From assembly GCA_030770425.1 (NCBI GenBank), contig JASJFT010000184.1:1-64000 (forward strand): 64,000 nucleotides of DNA, read 5' to 3'. Source of the DNA: Darksidea phi (lineage: Eukaryota; Ascomycota; Dothideomycetes; Pleosporales; Lentitheciaceae). Shown piece by piece: positions 23,141-33,273 of this stretch. Under the pieces are notes generated by a model that saw nothing but the letters and a program-made list of their open reading frames with translations, was not told where the DNA came from and did no database searches. Numbering within the stretch: position 1 is the first letter of the stretch; each line of letters starts with the position of its first letter. The translations under genes and the position numbers were made by a program.

Positions 23141-24784
23141 ATGGGCAACATCGGCAGTCTACCAATACGCCCGGCGTCGGGACTACCGTTGTACATCACC
23201 ACAACATTTCTTCTGGCGCAACGGTCGCTTGCCATACCAACGTTGCTGCAAGCCCGTAACGTCACCACCAACGAGGCGGAAACGGCTGGACTATTCGAGC
23301 TCGGATGGGCCTCTGGCCCTAGGTCTCGCGGCACTATGACGCTAATATTCAGCTGCGTCATCACGCTCTTCTTGTGCATTTGGACGACAGTTCAAGTCAA
23401 CATCGAACCCGAGAACAACACCAACACGGCGCTGTTCGGAATTTTTGGCGTCCAGGAAGACAGATGGCAGCATCGCGACGCGCTTTTCAAGCGTCTGGAT
23501 CAATTCCTCGCGAAACGAATGGTGCGAAAGCTCGGGTGGAACAGTGTCACTATCATTGTTCCCGAGGCTGCCTTAGCCGTGACAATGTATGAACGCAGAG
23601 TAGCGATACGCCTCACCGAGGCTATGAAGAAGACCATACCAACTACGACAGCTGTAGGGGGTGACTCGAAAGACAGCAAATACGACGATCGGTGGAACAT
23701 GACTCTCTCTTACTACGCAATCATGGGTGGCTTCTACATCTCAAACCCGAACCGTATCCAGCATGGTGCCAGACCACATGATCACCGGCCTTCTTCCAAA
23801 GATGAAGCCATCAAGGGCGAAGGGAACGAGGCCAACTCAGGCAACATCAATGAACGGTCCACTCTCACGCCCCACGGTGTCTTGCTTGTCCAGAAGTAGG
23901 GTCTCCTCCCACCGATTAGTCCAAAAGACGTAATGGATAAGAGTAAGGCAAACAAACTCACCAAGGTGATTGTCTCCTTCCAGGCATTATGGATGATTGC
24001 CCAGGTTATCAGTCACACAGCAGACTCCCTCCCTGTCACCCTCCTGGAGCTCCACACTTGTGTCCATACGTTCTGCGCCCTCGTCACGTATGCGACATGG
24101 TGGGACAAGCCTGCTGATGTTGATCTGGCCACCCCCGTCTCCGTCGACCCTGAAACTCTCCGAGAATTGATTAAGGAAGAGAAGACTCAGGACAAGGACA
24201 TCACCACTCCGAGCCCGCTCGGCGAACGAAGTGAACCCGAGCGTTACCTTACCTCACGCGCAGGCCTTGAAAAACTCATGTTCGTGGACCTCTTCGGCGA
24301 TGCAAGGAAGAGTCGCGGGCTCAGACAGGGCTACTTCGAAATGCTGAGAGTAGGCTACAAGCGGCTGCGGGACGGCTGGACAGGGCTATGGATAGAAGCA
24401 CTAGCCATTTCCTTCGTCGGCGTAGTCTATGGAGGCCTGCACCTAGCAGTATGACAGAATGAATTTCCTACCTGGACTAAAATAATCTTGTGGCGGATCG
24501 CTTCCCTCATCACCGCTGTTGTCTGGTCCGGCTTTATGTTCACAATTTTTGTGGGAGGGAGGGGCTTGCACCGCCTTTATGCGGCACTATTTGGCTTGTC
24601 CGTCTTTTCTTGTTTGTCTATCCGTCTTTATCTATTGTTCGAGTCGTTCTTCTCTCTTCGCAAGCTACCTCTCGGCTCATACAAGGTCGGAGATCTGGCC
24701 TCGTGTTGGCTAATGTGCTATGTAATTTTCACTCTATCCGAGGGCTTTCCGGATACATGGTGCGTTGGTCTTGGGGATGACTAA
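23141..24784 (+). pseudogene. Multi-pass fungal membrane protein gene broken by two in-frame stops
   Basis: A single frame from ATG 23141 to 24784 matches a widespread uncharacterised fungal membrane-protein family. Landmarks are GLFELGWASGPRSRGT, a first TM helix (IFSCVITLFLCIWTTVQ), RKLGWNSVTIIVPE, WNMTLSYYAIMGGFYI, LTPHGVLLVQK, DKSKANKLTKVIVSFQALW, LPVTLLELHTCVHTFCALVTYATWWDKP and FVGVVYGGLHLAV. The frame is interrupted only by TAG at 23897-23899 and TGA at 24452-24454; family-like sequence continues in the same frame after each. The TGA sits where family members tend to have Trp. No intron removes either stop. It lies 0.8 kb from the RIP island, so RIP leakage is a possible cause, though the TGA is not in the favoured CpA context. 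Confidence 0.78.
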
Positions 24785-25779
24785 TAATGGATATCTTTTC
24801 ACTTGCACCTATTGATTAACAGTTACACCTACCCGAATGTGCTTTGTACTTCCAGTATGATTGCAGATCAATCCCTAGACATGTACAGTAGCAGATGTCC
24901 CAGTTGGTTAGGTTGAAGTGTCCTATAGCCTTCTCGTACCTATATGGAATATTTTGCTTATTCTAACGTCTGCAGTAAAGAAAGCGGAGTAACTAACCCT
25001 TACCATTTTGAATTTCGTATCGCTTAACTTCAGTTAAATCTCAAGACTTGATACAAAAATTTCTTTACGCTTAGTGGCAATTTGGGTAAAGGGTACTAGA
25101 ATCGAACTATGAGCTGCTGAGGCAGCAGGGAGGGGGGAAACACCTCTAGCGAGCGACTTTCCTAGGTGTGCCCGCTACTAAACCACCCTTCCAGACTTCT
25201 GGAGGAACGCTCAGCTTAGCTCGGATAGAAAAGGAACATTCAAACCTATGTTTCTTCTCTTTATTATCGATTACCTCCGCCTATCGATCAACTCCGCTTA
25301 ACTCCAACCTCTCTTCCCTTACCTATTTATCGTCTTCGTAAACAGTAGAAGTATAAATATTTACTAATTACTAGCTTATAGTACCTACCACTTCGCTATT
25401 TACTTGTAAAGAATACCCCTCCCCTATTACTATTTTAGTACCTCGTACCTAGAACGTAGAACCTTTATTATCGGAATCAACCCGTGTAAACTTATGGTTT
25501 TCGAAAAGGTATATGATGATCGTTCTTCCCAACTGGCGTTCTTACTCTGTTTGCTTACGCGTTCATTTGCTTAGTGACCACGCAATTCATCGAAAATGAC
25601 CTCAGCTCCACCCAGAATTGGGCGGAACGCATATGGGCGCAGTGAGTAAGCACCTGGATAGTGGCACGTGGATGTTCTCGTGTTATGTTCTCCGCATATA
25701 ATAAGGAATATACTAAATGCTAAATAGTTTTTAGATGCCCGCTACAATCTCGAGCGCATTAACAACTCCGGAGCCAATC
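24785..25779. other. Intergenic region with degenerate AT-rich patches
   Basis: About 1 kb. A tRNA-like element lies at 25091-25188. The sequence at ~25200-25470 is AT-rich and TA-dense, like weakly RIP-mutated DNA. The last ~250 bp should include the promoter of the YVTN-propeller gene. Confidence 0.5.
25091..25188 (-). tRNA. tRNA-like relic (possible tRNA pseudogene or tRNA-derived SINE head)
   Basis: On the minus strand the 98-nt element starts GGGTGGTTTAGTAGCGGGC, which resembles a polymerase III A box. It carries AGTTCGATTC, a B-box-like T-arm, 13 nt before its end, and finishes TACCC, which can pair with the GGGT start. Between the boxes lie a hairpin (ACACCT...AGGTGT) and a short CTGCTG/CAGCAG hairpin. 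The A-to-B distance is longer than in a normal tRNA and I cannot assign an anticodon. Confidence 0.3.
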
Positions 25780-27201
25780 ATGAACTTCTTGGTCTTCTTC
25801 TTGTTTATTCCACGTCTCGTTCTTGCACAAATCCAAGCGCCAGCTGTTGCAGGCCGTGCAGGGCCGATCTCTCCATCTGACCGTATCTACACCGGTGACC
25901 AGTCCTCCAACACCATCACGGTAATCAGCCCTTTCATGAACACCGTCCTCGGTACCATCAGTCTTGGAAGCCCACGACTTTCCGATGTCATTGGTCCGCA
26001 ATACATCCGCTCCGTAAATTCGCACGGCTTAGGCTTCTCCAGAGACGGCAAATACATTGTCTCATTGAGTGTCACATCTAACACCGTGACCGTCATCTGC
26101 TGTGCTGATAATAGCATCGTCTCCAGGACATACGTCGACCGAAACGCACATGAAGCCTTTTTCGCGGCGGATAACCGGACCATTTGGGTTGGTACTCGGG
26201 GTGTGGATTCCATTTCGCTAGTGGATGGGTTGGCTGGGACTATTACGGAGAAGATAGACTCGTATGGGGGCCCAAGCAAAGTGCTATTCGGCCCAGATGG
26301 GAAGACCGCCTATGTTAACCATATCCGCTCGCCATCTCTTGATATCATCGACGTCGAGTCTCGAAAGCATGTCGCAAATATCACAGGCCTTGCGGATACC
26401 TTCTCCTCAGACATGATGCTCTCTGCGGACGGAAAGCGTCTATGGGTCGCACATAAGATGGTTGGGAAAGTCTCCATCATTTCGACAGAAACAAGACGCA
26501 TTGTGGCCGTTCTAGATACAGGGCCGGAAACCAATCATCCAAATTTCGCGGAGGTAAACGGGACGACGTACGGGTTTGTGACGGTGGCAGCCCTGAACTT
26601 GACGAAAGTATACGCGCAGCCAGATCCGGAGAAACCGCCAACCCTTTTGAAGGACATTCTGTCGAGCGGAGTTGAGCCGCACGGATTATGGCCCAGTCCG
26701 GATAACACGAGAATGTATATTGTCAATGAGCATTCGGATACCGTGGATGTCGTTGACTTGCAAAGCGGTATGCGAGTCATCAAGACCTTAAATGTTGGTC
26801 AAGAAGGCCAGGCGCTGGTATATGTCGCCGGGGCAGTACCTAGCGGAAACGGAACGCAGAATCTAGGGAAACAAGGGCTTATAGGACCGGCAGATAATAT
26901 TCTCCTCGAGGTAGACGGACAGTCTCTAGCGTCGAATGTGACAGCGAGTGCATTGATAACTGTACGACCTGCTGTTGGACTCGACATGTTCCAGGTCATT
27001 GGAAGAAACTTAAAATTAAATACGACATACACGGTCGAAGGTGAATGCGGGAAGTGCAATGGGGTTAGGGTACCGTTGGTAGACTTCACAGCTTCGACAC
27101 AAACGGCTACAGGATGCGGGAGCGCGCCGCAGGTACTTGGATTTTTTAAGTTCAAAGATGTATACGAACTTGAGTCGTTGAGATTGATAGAGGGCGAATA
27201 G
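25780..27201 (+). CDS. Secreted YVTN/40-residue beta-propeller protein
   Basis: Single-exon gene for 473 residues. I start at Met 25780, not the upstream in-frame ATG 25735, because MNFLVFFLFIPRLVLAQ forms a clear signal peptide there. The mature part has repeats of about 40-45 residues typical of YVTN/lactonase-like seven-bladed propellers: IYTGDQSSNTITVISP, GLGFSRDGKYIVSLS, VLFGPDGKTAYVNH, MMLSADGKRLWVAHK and LWPSPDNTRMYIVNEHSDTV. Several N-glycosylation sequons are present. A short C-terminal domain has paired cysteines (GECGKCNG, GCGS). It is likely extracellular or in the cell wall. Substrate or activity cannot be stated. The gene is intact and marks the return to well-kept sequence after the decayed region. 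Confidence 0.8.
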   Translation: MNFLVFFLFIPRLVLAQIQAPAVAGRAGPISPSDRIYTGDQSSNTITVISPFMNTVLGTISLGSPRLSDVIGPQYIRSVNSHGLGFSRDGKYIVSLSVTSNTVTVICCADNSIVSRTYVDRNAHEAFFAADNRTIWVGTRGVDSISLVDGLAGTITEKIDSYGGPSKVLFGPDGKTAYVNHIRSPSLDIIDVESRKHVANITGLADTFSSDMMLSADGKRLWVAHKMVGKVSIISTETRRIVAVLDTGPETNHPNFAEVNGTTYGFVTVAALNLTKVYAQPDPEKPPTLLKDILSSGVEPHGLWPSPDNTRMYIVNEHSDTVDVVDLQSGMRVIKTLNVGQEGQALVYVAGAVPSGNGTQNLGKQGLIGPADNILLEVDGQSLASNVTASALITVRPAVGLDMFQVIGRNLKLNTTYTVEGECGKCNGVRVPLVDFTASTQTATGCGSAPQVLGFFKFKDVYELESLRLIEGE

Positions 27202-27984
27202 AAAATCCGGAATGCATAGGGAATGGGCATAACGCTTAATACTAATTCAGGTCTGGAGCGCGGCTTTCTAATTAGAACTCGTGTACTAGTTACTTGCATT
27301 GCAATATTTATTACTTAAGGAGGAAATATGCTTTAACGGCCTACAAGTGGATCGCCTATTTTCCAGCTACCAGGTATTTCAGAAGCCCTACAAACGCAGC
27401 ACACTGATATATCGATTAAGCCCCTTCTTGTTGCGAGCTGAAGTGGATAGTTCGTTACTTAAGAATACCAGCTTGACGCCGAGCGTAATTCAGGATATTG
27501 TGCCGCCTAAGATATTATAGGGCTAAAGACTATGGTGCGGGAGTCTAAAAATACGGCTATTTTAGATCATTTATCTCCTATGGTGGGCGGATAGAACTTG
27601 ATATCAAGAAAGCAAGCTTGGGAGTTTGAGGAAGGAGGGTAGAGGAGAAAGGAATGCATGTTATATGGTGAGGGGGAGTGAGGTGGAGATGATGACAGTA
27701 AAAGGACTCAATGTCTGCCATGCCAGTCCAACACGAGAGGGAGTTTAGTCAATAGAGCTTGGGATCCTTAGAGTTGTTGTAAGTCGACAGATCCAACAGA
27801 ATGGCTGCTTGCTGCTTCCTATGAAACAGGCCTCTGTAATACACCCTGCCGTTCTGCGGAGCCTGGACAAGTTCCATGAGATGGCGCATGGTTCAACAAT
27901 AACTCGCGGATACTTCTTCCAAGCCTCGTACCACTTGCCGGTGATTTGGAAAGCGGTTGTGCATGTCAGCGTTGCTCTCTAACT
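27202..27984. other. Intergenic region between convergent genes
   Basis: About 780 bp holding the 3' ends of the YVTN-propeller gene (+) and the ULD gene (-). Nothing else is recognised. Confidence 0.55.
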
Positions 27985-30778
27985 TCACACAGCCTGCGCC
28001 TGCCCATCAACAGTCCATTTAAGTAACAGCTTCTCCACAGCTTCGTCTGGCTTCTCATCATCCCCTCTTTCCGTAAGCTTTAACTGCCGCTTCCCCTTCC
28101 CCATTTTCGACTTGCTTGATCCAGAGCCAGACCCGCCTGCCGCCCATTTCATGAAGGGACTCATAGCCAATTTGGGTTTCCGCCTCGTGGTACTTGTGGT
28201 ATCCGGGTCGCCATCATCCAAGGTATCAACAAGAACCGTTGCTGCTTCAGGTGGAGGAGGCGGCGGAGGAGGCGGCGGCGGAGGCGGAAGGTCAGCATTG
28301 AACTTGTACGCTTTTTTCTTCCCCTTTCTCGACCCCGCTTTTGCAGAAGTCGAACCCACCGAGGTTGTTTCACCGGCCCACGGGTTTTTTTCGCCGGCCC
28401 ATGGGTTTGTTTCACCGGCCCACGGGTTAGGCGACGGTGGGCGAGGCCTGGGCATAGGCCACATGCGCATGGTCACGTTCAAACCCGGCTGTGCCATGGA
28501 TTCCCAGACCTGTGGGAGGATAATCTCGCCGTTGGGACCGACGATATCGTAGTGGCCTTCTTGGACATGAAGCCTGATTACATCGACATGGAAGAAGGCT
28601 TGCTTGATGAAGGATTCCATGCCCTATAGTTGTGAATTAGTTTTAGTCGAGCGAGTAAATCCATGAGGCGGTGCGAGATGAGAGCTTACCCTCCATGTCT
28701 TGACCAGGTGGTACGGAAAAGCGAATTTCCTTCCCATTGCGTCTTTGAATGTGATTGGTTCCTTTTGCTCGTCCGGGATATCGCCTTTCTTGGGCGTTTC
28801 TTCTCGCGAGTCTTTGTTACCCGCTCTTCCACTTTTACCGGTGGTACTCTCTTCGAGGCGATCTCGCCAGTCTTGTCCCACTCTTCTGATCGCATCTCTC
28901 CGCCCTTTTTCCTAAAGAGCGTTTCAATGTCAACAGGCCTCTTCGTCTTTTCCGTTGAACTTGTAATCCAAATCAAAGTCACGACGTCCAGCAGACCAAA
29001 GACGGTAGGTATGCTCTCGTTGTGCCACATATCCACATACAGCAGCTTCGAGTCTCCGAAGTCAGCGTGGGCGAGCACGAGATTCCGTTGGTAGGTGTTC
29101 AGTTTGTCCAGCGTTTCCAATGGGCCACGGTGTTGTGCTTCTTGCTCCTGTAGGAGGCCGCGGATCTCTATTTCCGGCAAAGTGAGTTCTATGACGCCTA
29201 GAGAAGCGCCAAAGCCGGAGCTTAGACCAGGAAGCACGCTGGATATCCAGGCTTGGAGAAGACCATGAACATCTTTCGCTTTAGTACCGAGAGAGTTTTG
29301 GTTCGGTTCGTTGACATCGATGACCTCGCTCTCCTTGGGAGCTTCCTCCGATGGTTTCTGTTGGCGTTGCTTACCCTTGTCCAGTAGGCCGGCATTTGCT
29401 TCTGTTTCGATGGATGGCCCAGATGTTTTCCCTCTTGGTTCAGAAAGCGTGTTAGTCGGCGGTTGACTTCGGGATACATTTTCCTCGGCCAATGTCTGCA
29501 CAGCTACATCAGCGGCCAGAGGGGTTGATGTGTTGGGACCTGCTTCCCTTCCCCCTTGCTCTACGCTGCTAGCAGGTGTTCTCTGCAGCAAGCTGGTCTG
29601 ATTCCTCTTTATTCTCACCATCGGTACCCTCCTGGGCGGCCTCAGCATTTGATGTTGCGGACAGGATGGCGATTGATTCAATCATACCTTCGCCGTCCTC
29701 AGCTCTTACATTGGCCAGTGGTACCTCTGCAGGCAGACTACTGGAAACCGGAGGCGGTGTATGGTCCGGATTAGATGCTGGCAAGGCCGGCCGGTTTTGG
29801 GAAGCGGAATCGGTTGCTGCAGCCGCTGCTTGGGACGGTTGACTTTGCTCCGGGGTTGCTTCATCCGATACGACTCGTCTCGCTCCTGTAGCGGCTTTCG
29901 CATGTTTCTCGCTGTCCTCATCCCCATTGTCATCGACATCATCTTCCAACTCTCTCCTACGCCCACCCTTCCAAAAGCTAATCTTTTGAAATAGTCTCTT
30001 GATCCTATTCTCCTTCTCTTCATCAGACTGATCATCCAAGCTCCTCACTTCCAGCGTTCCCGCCCTCTGCAACCTCACAATCGTGGCCTTCATCTCTGTC
30101 TTCTCCCGTTCATCCATCCGCCGGCCGGGGCTTTTTCTTTGCGCAATTGCTAAATTAGCCACCGTCACCATCAATAGGAGATTGTTCTTAGAGTCTCGAA
30201 GATCGTTGCGCAGCTCACGAAACTGGGGTTGCAAGAAAGGCCATTTGGCTTTTTCGAAGCGAGAGAGCTCAATCTTAGAGTTGGGTCGTGGTACGACTCC
30301 TTCGACTTGTTTAGTCGCTCGTTTAAGGTACTTATTAATCTGGCTGAAGATAGATCGGCAGTGGTGCACAGCCCAACAGATGTCGGAGAGCGCAGTGGAG
30401 TTGAAGATGGAGGTGTGGGTGCCATTGGGTCCGGGTTGAGGCGTTATGAGGTCCCCCAGTTGGCTTCTGTATTGCAGTCAACGTGAAGCGCGCCCACCAG
30501 TATCACACCAAAGGAGAGATGTAGGGATACATAGGGAGAAAGAATTATGCTCTTATGTACACCATTGAGCAAGGTTGTAACCGAGAGATGATTTGGCAGG
30601 CATAAGAAGAAAGGACGACTCACAAGATCCCGCAGGTACTATTGATATCATTCGCAATACTCTCAGCCCTCTCGCTTGCAGTGCTGACTGTCTCTGCAAG
30701 CGCAACAAGCGAAGTGGATACCTTGGCTCCTACAGTCGCGATACCCACGACCGACCCTGCGACGCTTAATGGATCCAT
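27985..30778 (-). CDS. STAND-type N-terminal domain plus ubiquitin-like domain (ULD) protein
   Basis: 820 residues from five exons: 30778-30624, 30466-29619, 29560-28839, 28788-28690, 28623-27985. All junctions are in phase; the donor at 28838 (GTAAAAG) is the least certain. The N-terminus MDPLSVAGSVVGIATVGAKV matches the fungal N-terminal domain of STAND proteins. A Ser/Glu-rich middle follows. Residues ~588-665 (ITFKDAMGRKFAFPYHLVKTW then GMESFIKQAFF and YDIVGPNGEIILPQVWE) match the fungal ubiquitin-like domain. The tail has three tandem NPWAGE/K repeats (674-693), a lysine-rich patch, 13 prolines in a row (28251-28289) and a basic C-terminus. Proteins with this N-domain often act in fungal self/non-self or regulatory complexes, but no function is shown for this one. 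Confidence 0.77.
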
Positions 30779-31337
30779 CGTGGCCGCTTTGTGGGTCAAG
30801 CTATTTCATAGTGGATGCTGAAGCTAGCGCAATATGCGCTCAAGGCGTGTTGTCGATGACTTATTACACCCGACTGTGTAGCCTAAAGGGCCTTGGCACG
30901 CTATTCTACATACATCCTTCCATAACTTAAGTGGACTCAGGTGCAGAGAAGGAAAGGTTGCTACCTAACAGCAGCAGGATAGTAACGAGAACGAAAGAGA
31001 GAGGAGTGGGAAGAAGATGGGGGCTACGGAACACAGGAGGCCGCAGGAGTTCCCCGCAGACCCGCACCGCCTCCTTCCTCCGAGTACCCGCCATGATTTT
31101 CTCGTTGTCGCTGGTTTTCATAATCCCGTTTCCGGGTGCATGACTAAGCCCAGCTAGCGGGTATCTGTTACCGACCGTACGAAAACCGGATATTTTCAAG
31201 GGGAATCCGCTTTTTGAGAAAAGCGAGAAAGCGATACCGATGTTAAGACGAGAACCGACATTCGATAGTTGTCAAAGAAGTGTCTTTATTATAGATTAAA
31301 TTACTCAGGTTTTTTAACATGAAAATTTACTGTCATC
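30779..31337. other. Intergenic region upstream of tRNA-Ala
   Basis: About 560 bp, holding the ULD gene promoter (to the left) and the 5' flank of the tRNA gene. Nothing else is recognised. Confidence 0.55.
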
Positions 31338-31409
31338 GGGCGTGTAGCTCAGTGGTAGAGCGCCCGCTTTGCATGCGGGAGGTCTAGGGTTCGATCCCCT
31401 ACCCGTCCA
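31338..31409 (+). tRNA. tRNA-Ala (anticodon UGC)
   Basis: 72 nt without an intron. The A box is TAGCTCAGTGGTAGAGC. The anticodon arm CCCGC-TTTGCAT-GCGGG places TGC at the anticodon, the T-arm is TAGGG-TTCGATC-CCCTA, and the acceptor stem GGGCGTG/CCCGTCC has the G3:U70 wobble that identifies alanine tRNA. One stem position is mismatched. A run of T (terminator for polymerase III) follows within 10 nt. Confidence 0.95.
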
Positions 31410-31576
31410 CAGAACTTTTTTTTTGTCTTTTTATGCATGCCTGTTCAATTTTCGTGGTGAAAGAGACCTGACAGGGATCTTCATAAGCGAGGCGCTAAGG
31501 GCTTGCTGGTCAACGGGTGCGGCGCGCCACATGCTAGACACCGGATGGAGAACACCACAATTGCACCACGGCCACG

Positions 31577-32730
31577 ATGAGGATGCGCCACGCCTTCGTA
31601 TGGCGTGCGACGGCCGTCTTCTTTTTGCTGGCTAGGGTCGCGCACGCCTCGCTTGGCGACAGGTTGCCAGAGTTCAAGCATTGTCTGGCGGTATGGAGCT
31701 GTCCCCAAACCCGAAGCTTGAAGCTAATCGTACAATTGCAGACATGTGAAGAAGCAAATTGCGGAGAAGATGCTACACCCATACGTACGCATTCTTTTCT
31801 TTTTTATTTCAAGCTCCCTCAATGCTGACAAGCTCCTAGCGATCCACCGCCGGCTCCTCCTCTGGGACTGCCCCGCCGAATGCGACTACACCTGCCAGCA
31901 CATCATAACCGAACAACGCCTCGCCCGCGCGATACCCTACATGCAGCCCGTATACCAGTTCCACGGCAAGTGGCCCTTCTACCGCTTCATGGGCATGCAA
32001 GAGCCCTTCAGCGTCATCTTCTCGCTCTTCAACTACCTCGCGCACGACTGGGGCATGACCCAGCTCCGCGAAAAGGTCCCGGCCTCATACCCGCTGCGCA
32101 AATACTACATCATGTTCGGCTACTTTGGGCTTGTGAGCTGGTTCTTCAGCATGGTCTTTCACACGAGGGACTTCAACATTACGGAGAAGCTGGATTACTT
32201 TGCGGCGGGCGCAAGTGTGTTGTATGGGCTGTACTACACGCCGATACGACTGTTTAGGCTGGACAGGAATGAACCAATGAAGCAGTCAGTGCTCAGGATA
32301 TGGACCACAGTCTGCATACTATTGTATACGCTGCACGTCTTGTACCTGACGCTATGGTCGTGGAACTATACGTACAACATGGCTGCTAATGTCGCTGTCG
32401 GCGTGGTACATAACTTGCTGTGGAGCACCTTCAGCTATGTGCAGTACAGAAAGGTGGGACGGATATGGGCAGTGTGGCCGGGTCTGATTGTTGCGTGGAT
32501 CATTATGGTGATGAGCTTGGAACTGCTGGACTTTCCACCGTGGAAGGGCATGATTGATGCGCATAGCCTGTGGCATCTGGGTACGGTTGGACCGACGATA
32601 TGGTGGTACAAGTAAGTCTCCAAGTACCCTTCGCAGAAGCGTAGGGATAAAGAGGATGACACTGACGTTCGACAGTTTCCTTCTCAAAGACGCCCAAGAG
32701 GACCTAGCAGGTGCTAGACTCAAGCGATGA
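31577..32730 (+). CDS. PER1: PER1/PGAP3-family GPI-anchor lipid-remodelling protein
   Basis: Integral ER membrane protein that removes the sn-2 acyl chain of GPI-anchored proteins during lipid remodelling; 327 residues. Four exons: 31577-31690, 31742-31784, 31840-32611, 32676-32730, all in phase. The signal peptide is FVWRATAVFFLLARVAHA. Then come the family landmarks SLGDRLPEFKHC, CEEANCGEDATPIP, LLLWDCPAECDYTCQH, YQFHGKWPF, GMQEPFSVIFS and FHTRDFNITEKLDY, with several TM helices and WHLGT near the end. The tail RLKR is basic, as in ER membrane proteins. The lumenal Cys pairs expected for the family are present. No defects are seen. Confidence 0.92.
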
Positions 32731-33273
32731 TGAAGAAGTGGTGTATAGGAGACCTTTTTGCTGTACTGTTACCAATATAGTTGTAGGGTAAAACAGAAAC
32801 AAGTTAAAAGTATATAGGAAACCTAAGGGCGAAGCAAGTCTCTGAGCACGTAGAAATTAATTCTTATATTTCTGATAATAAAATGAAGCAAGCCTCCACT
32901 ATTACTTGTTATGTACATGGTATCGGCGTAACTCAATACTAATCTATACATGGAGGTGTAATAGAACAAGAGTTGAACATGTGCGAGGGACGCTGATACA
33001 CTTTGAGGCGATTGTGCTTAAAGCAAGCAAGTTCCTAATAGATATATAGAGCACTGGGAGGATTAAAACTGGTTTGTCAGTTGTGTAATTCAGCCATACT
33101 CACCCCAAGAAACCGACTTTTATTTGAATCAGTGTGATGCATCCGAGATCGTTGGTGATTGGGTAGACCATCGCTGATTGGCTAACGCGTTTCTGCCGAA
33201 GATTCACCGACTCCGAAAAGTTCAGCATCTGAGAAGTTGTCTGCAGCAGCGCTCCATCTTCATCTCCACTCCA
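32731..33273. other. Intergenic region
   Basis: About 540 bp between two plus-strand genes. It holds the PER1 3' region and the mL50 promoter. Open frames into the mL50 exon start only at non-ATG codons before 33274. Confidence 0.6.

Noticed and set aside
33178..33273. N-terminal extension of the mL50-like protein
   Set aside because: The open frame begins at TTG; ATG 33274 gives a proper mitochondrial presequence.
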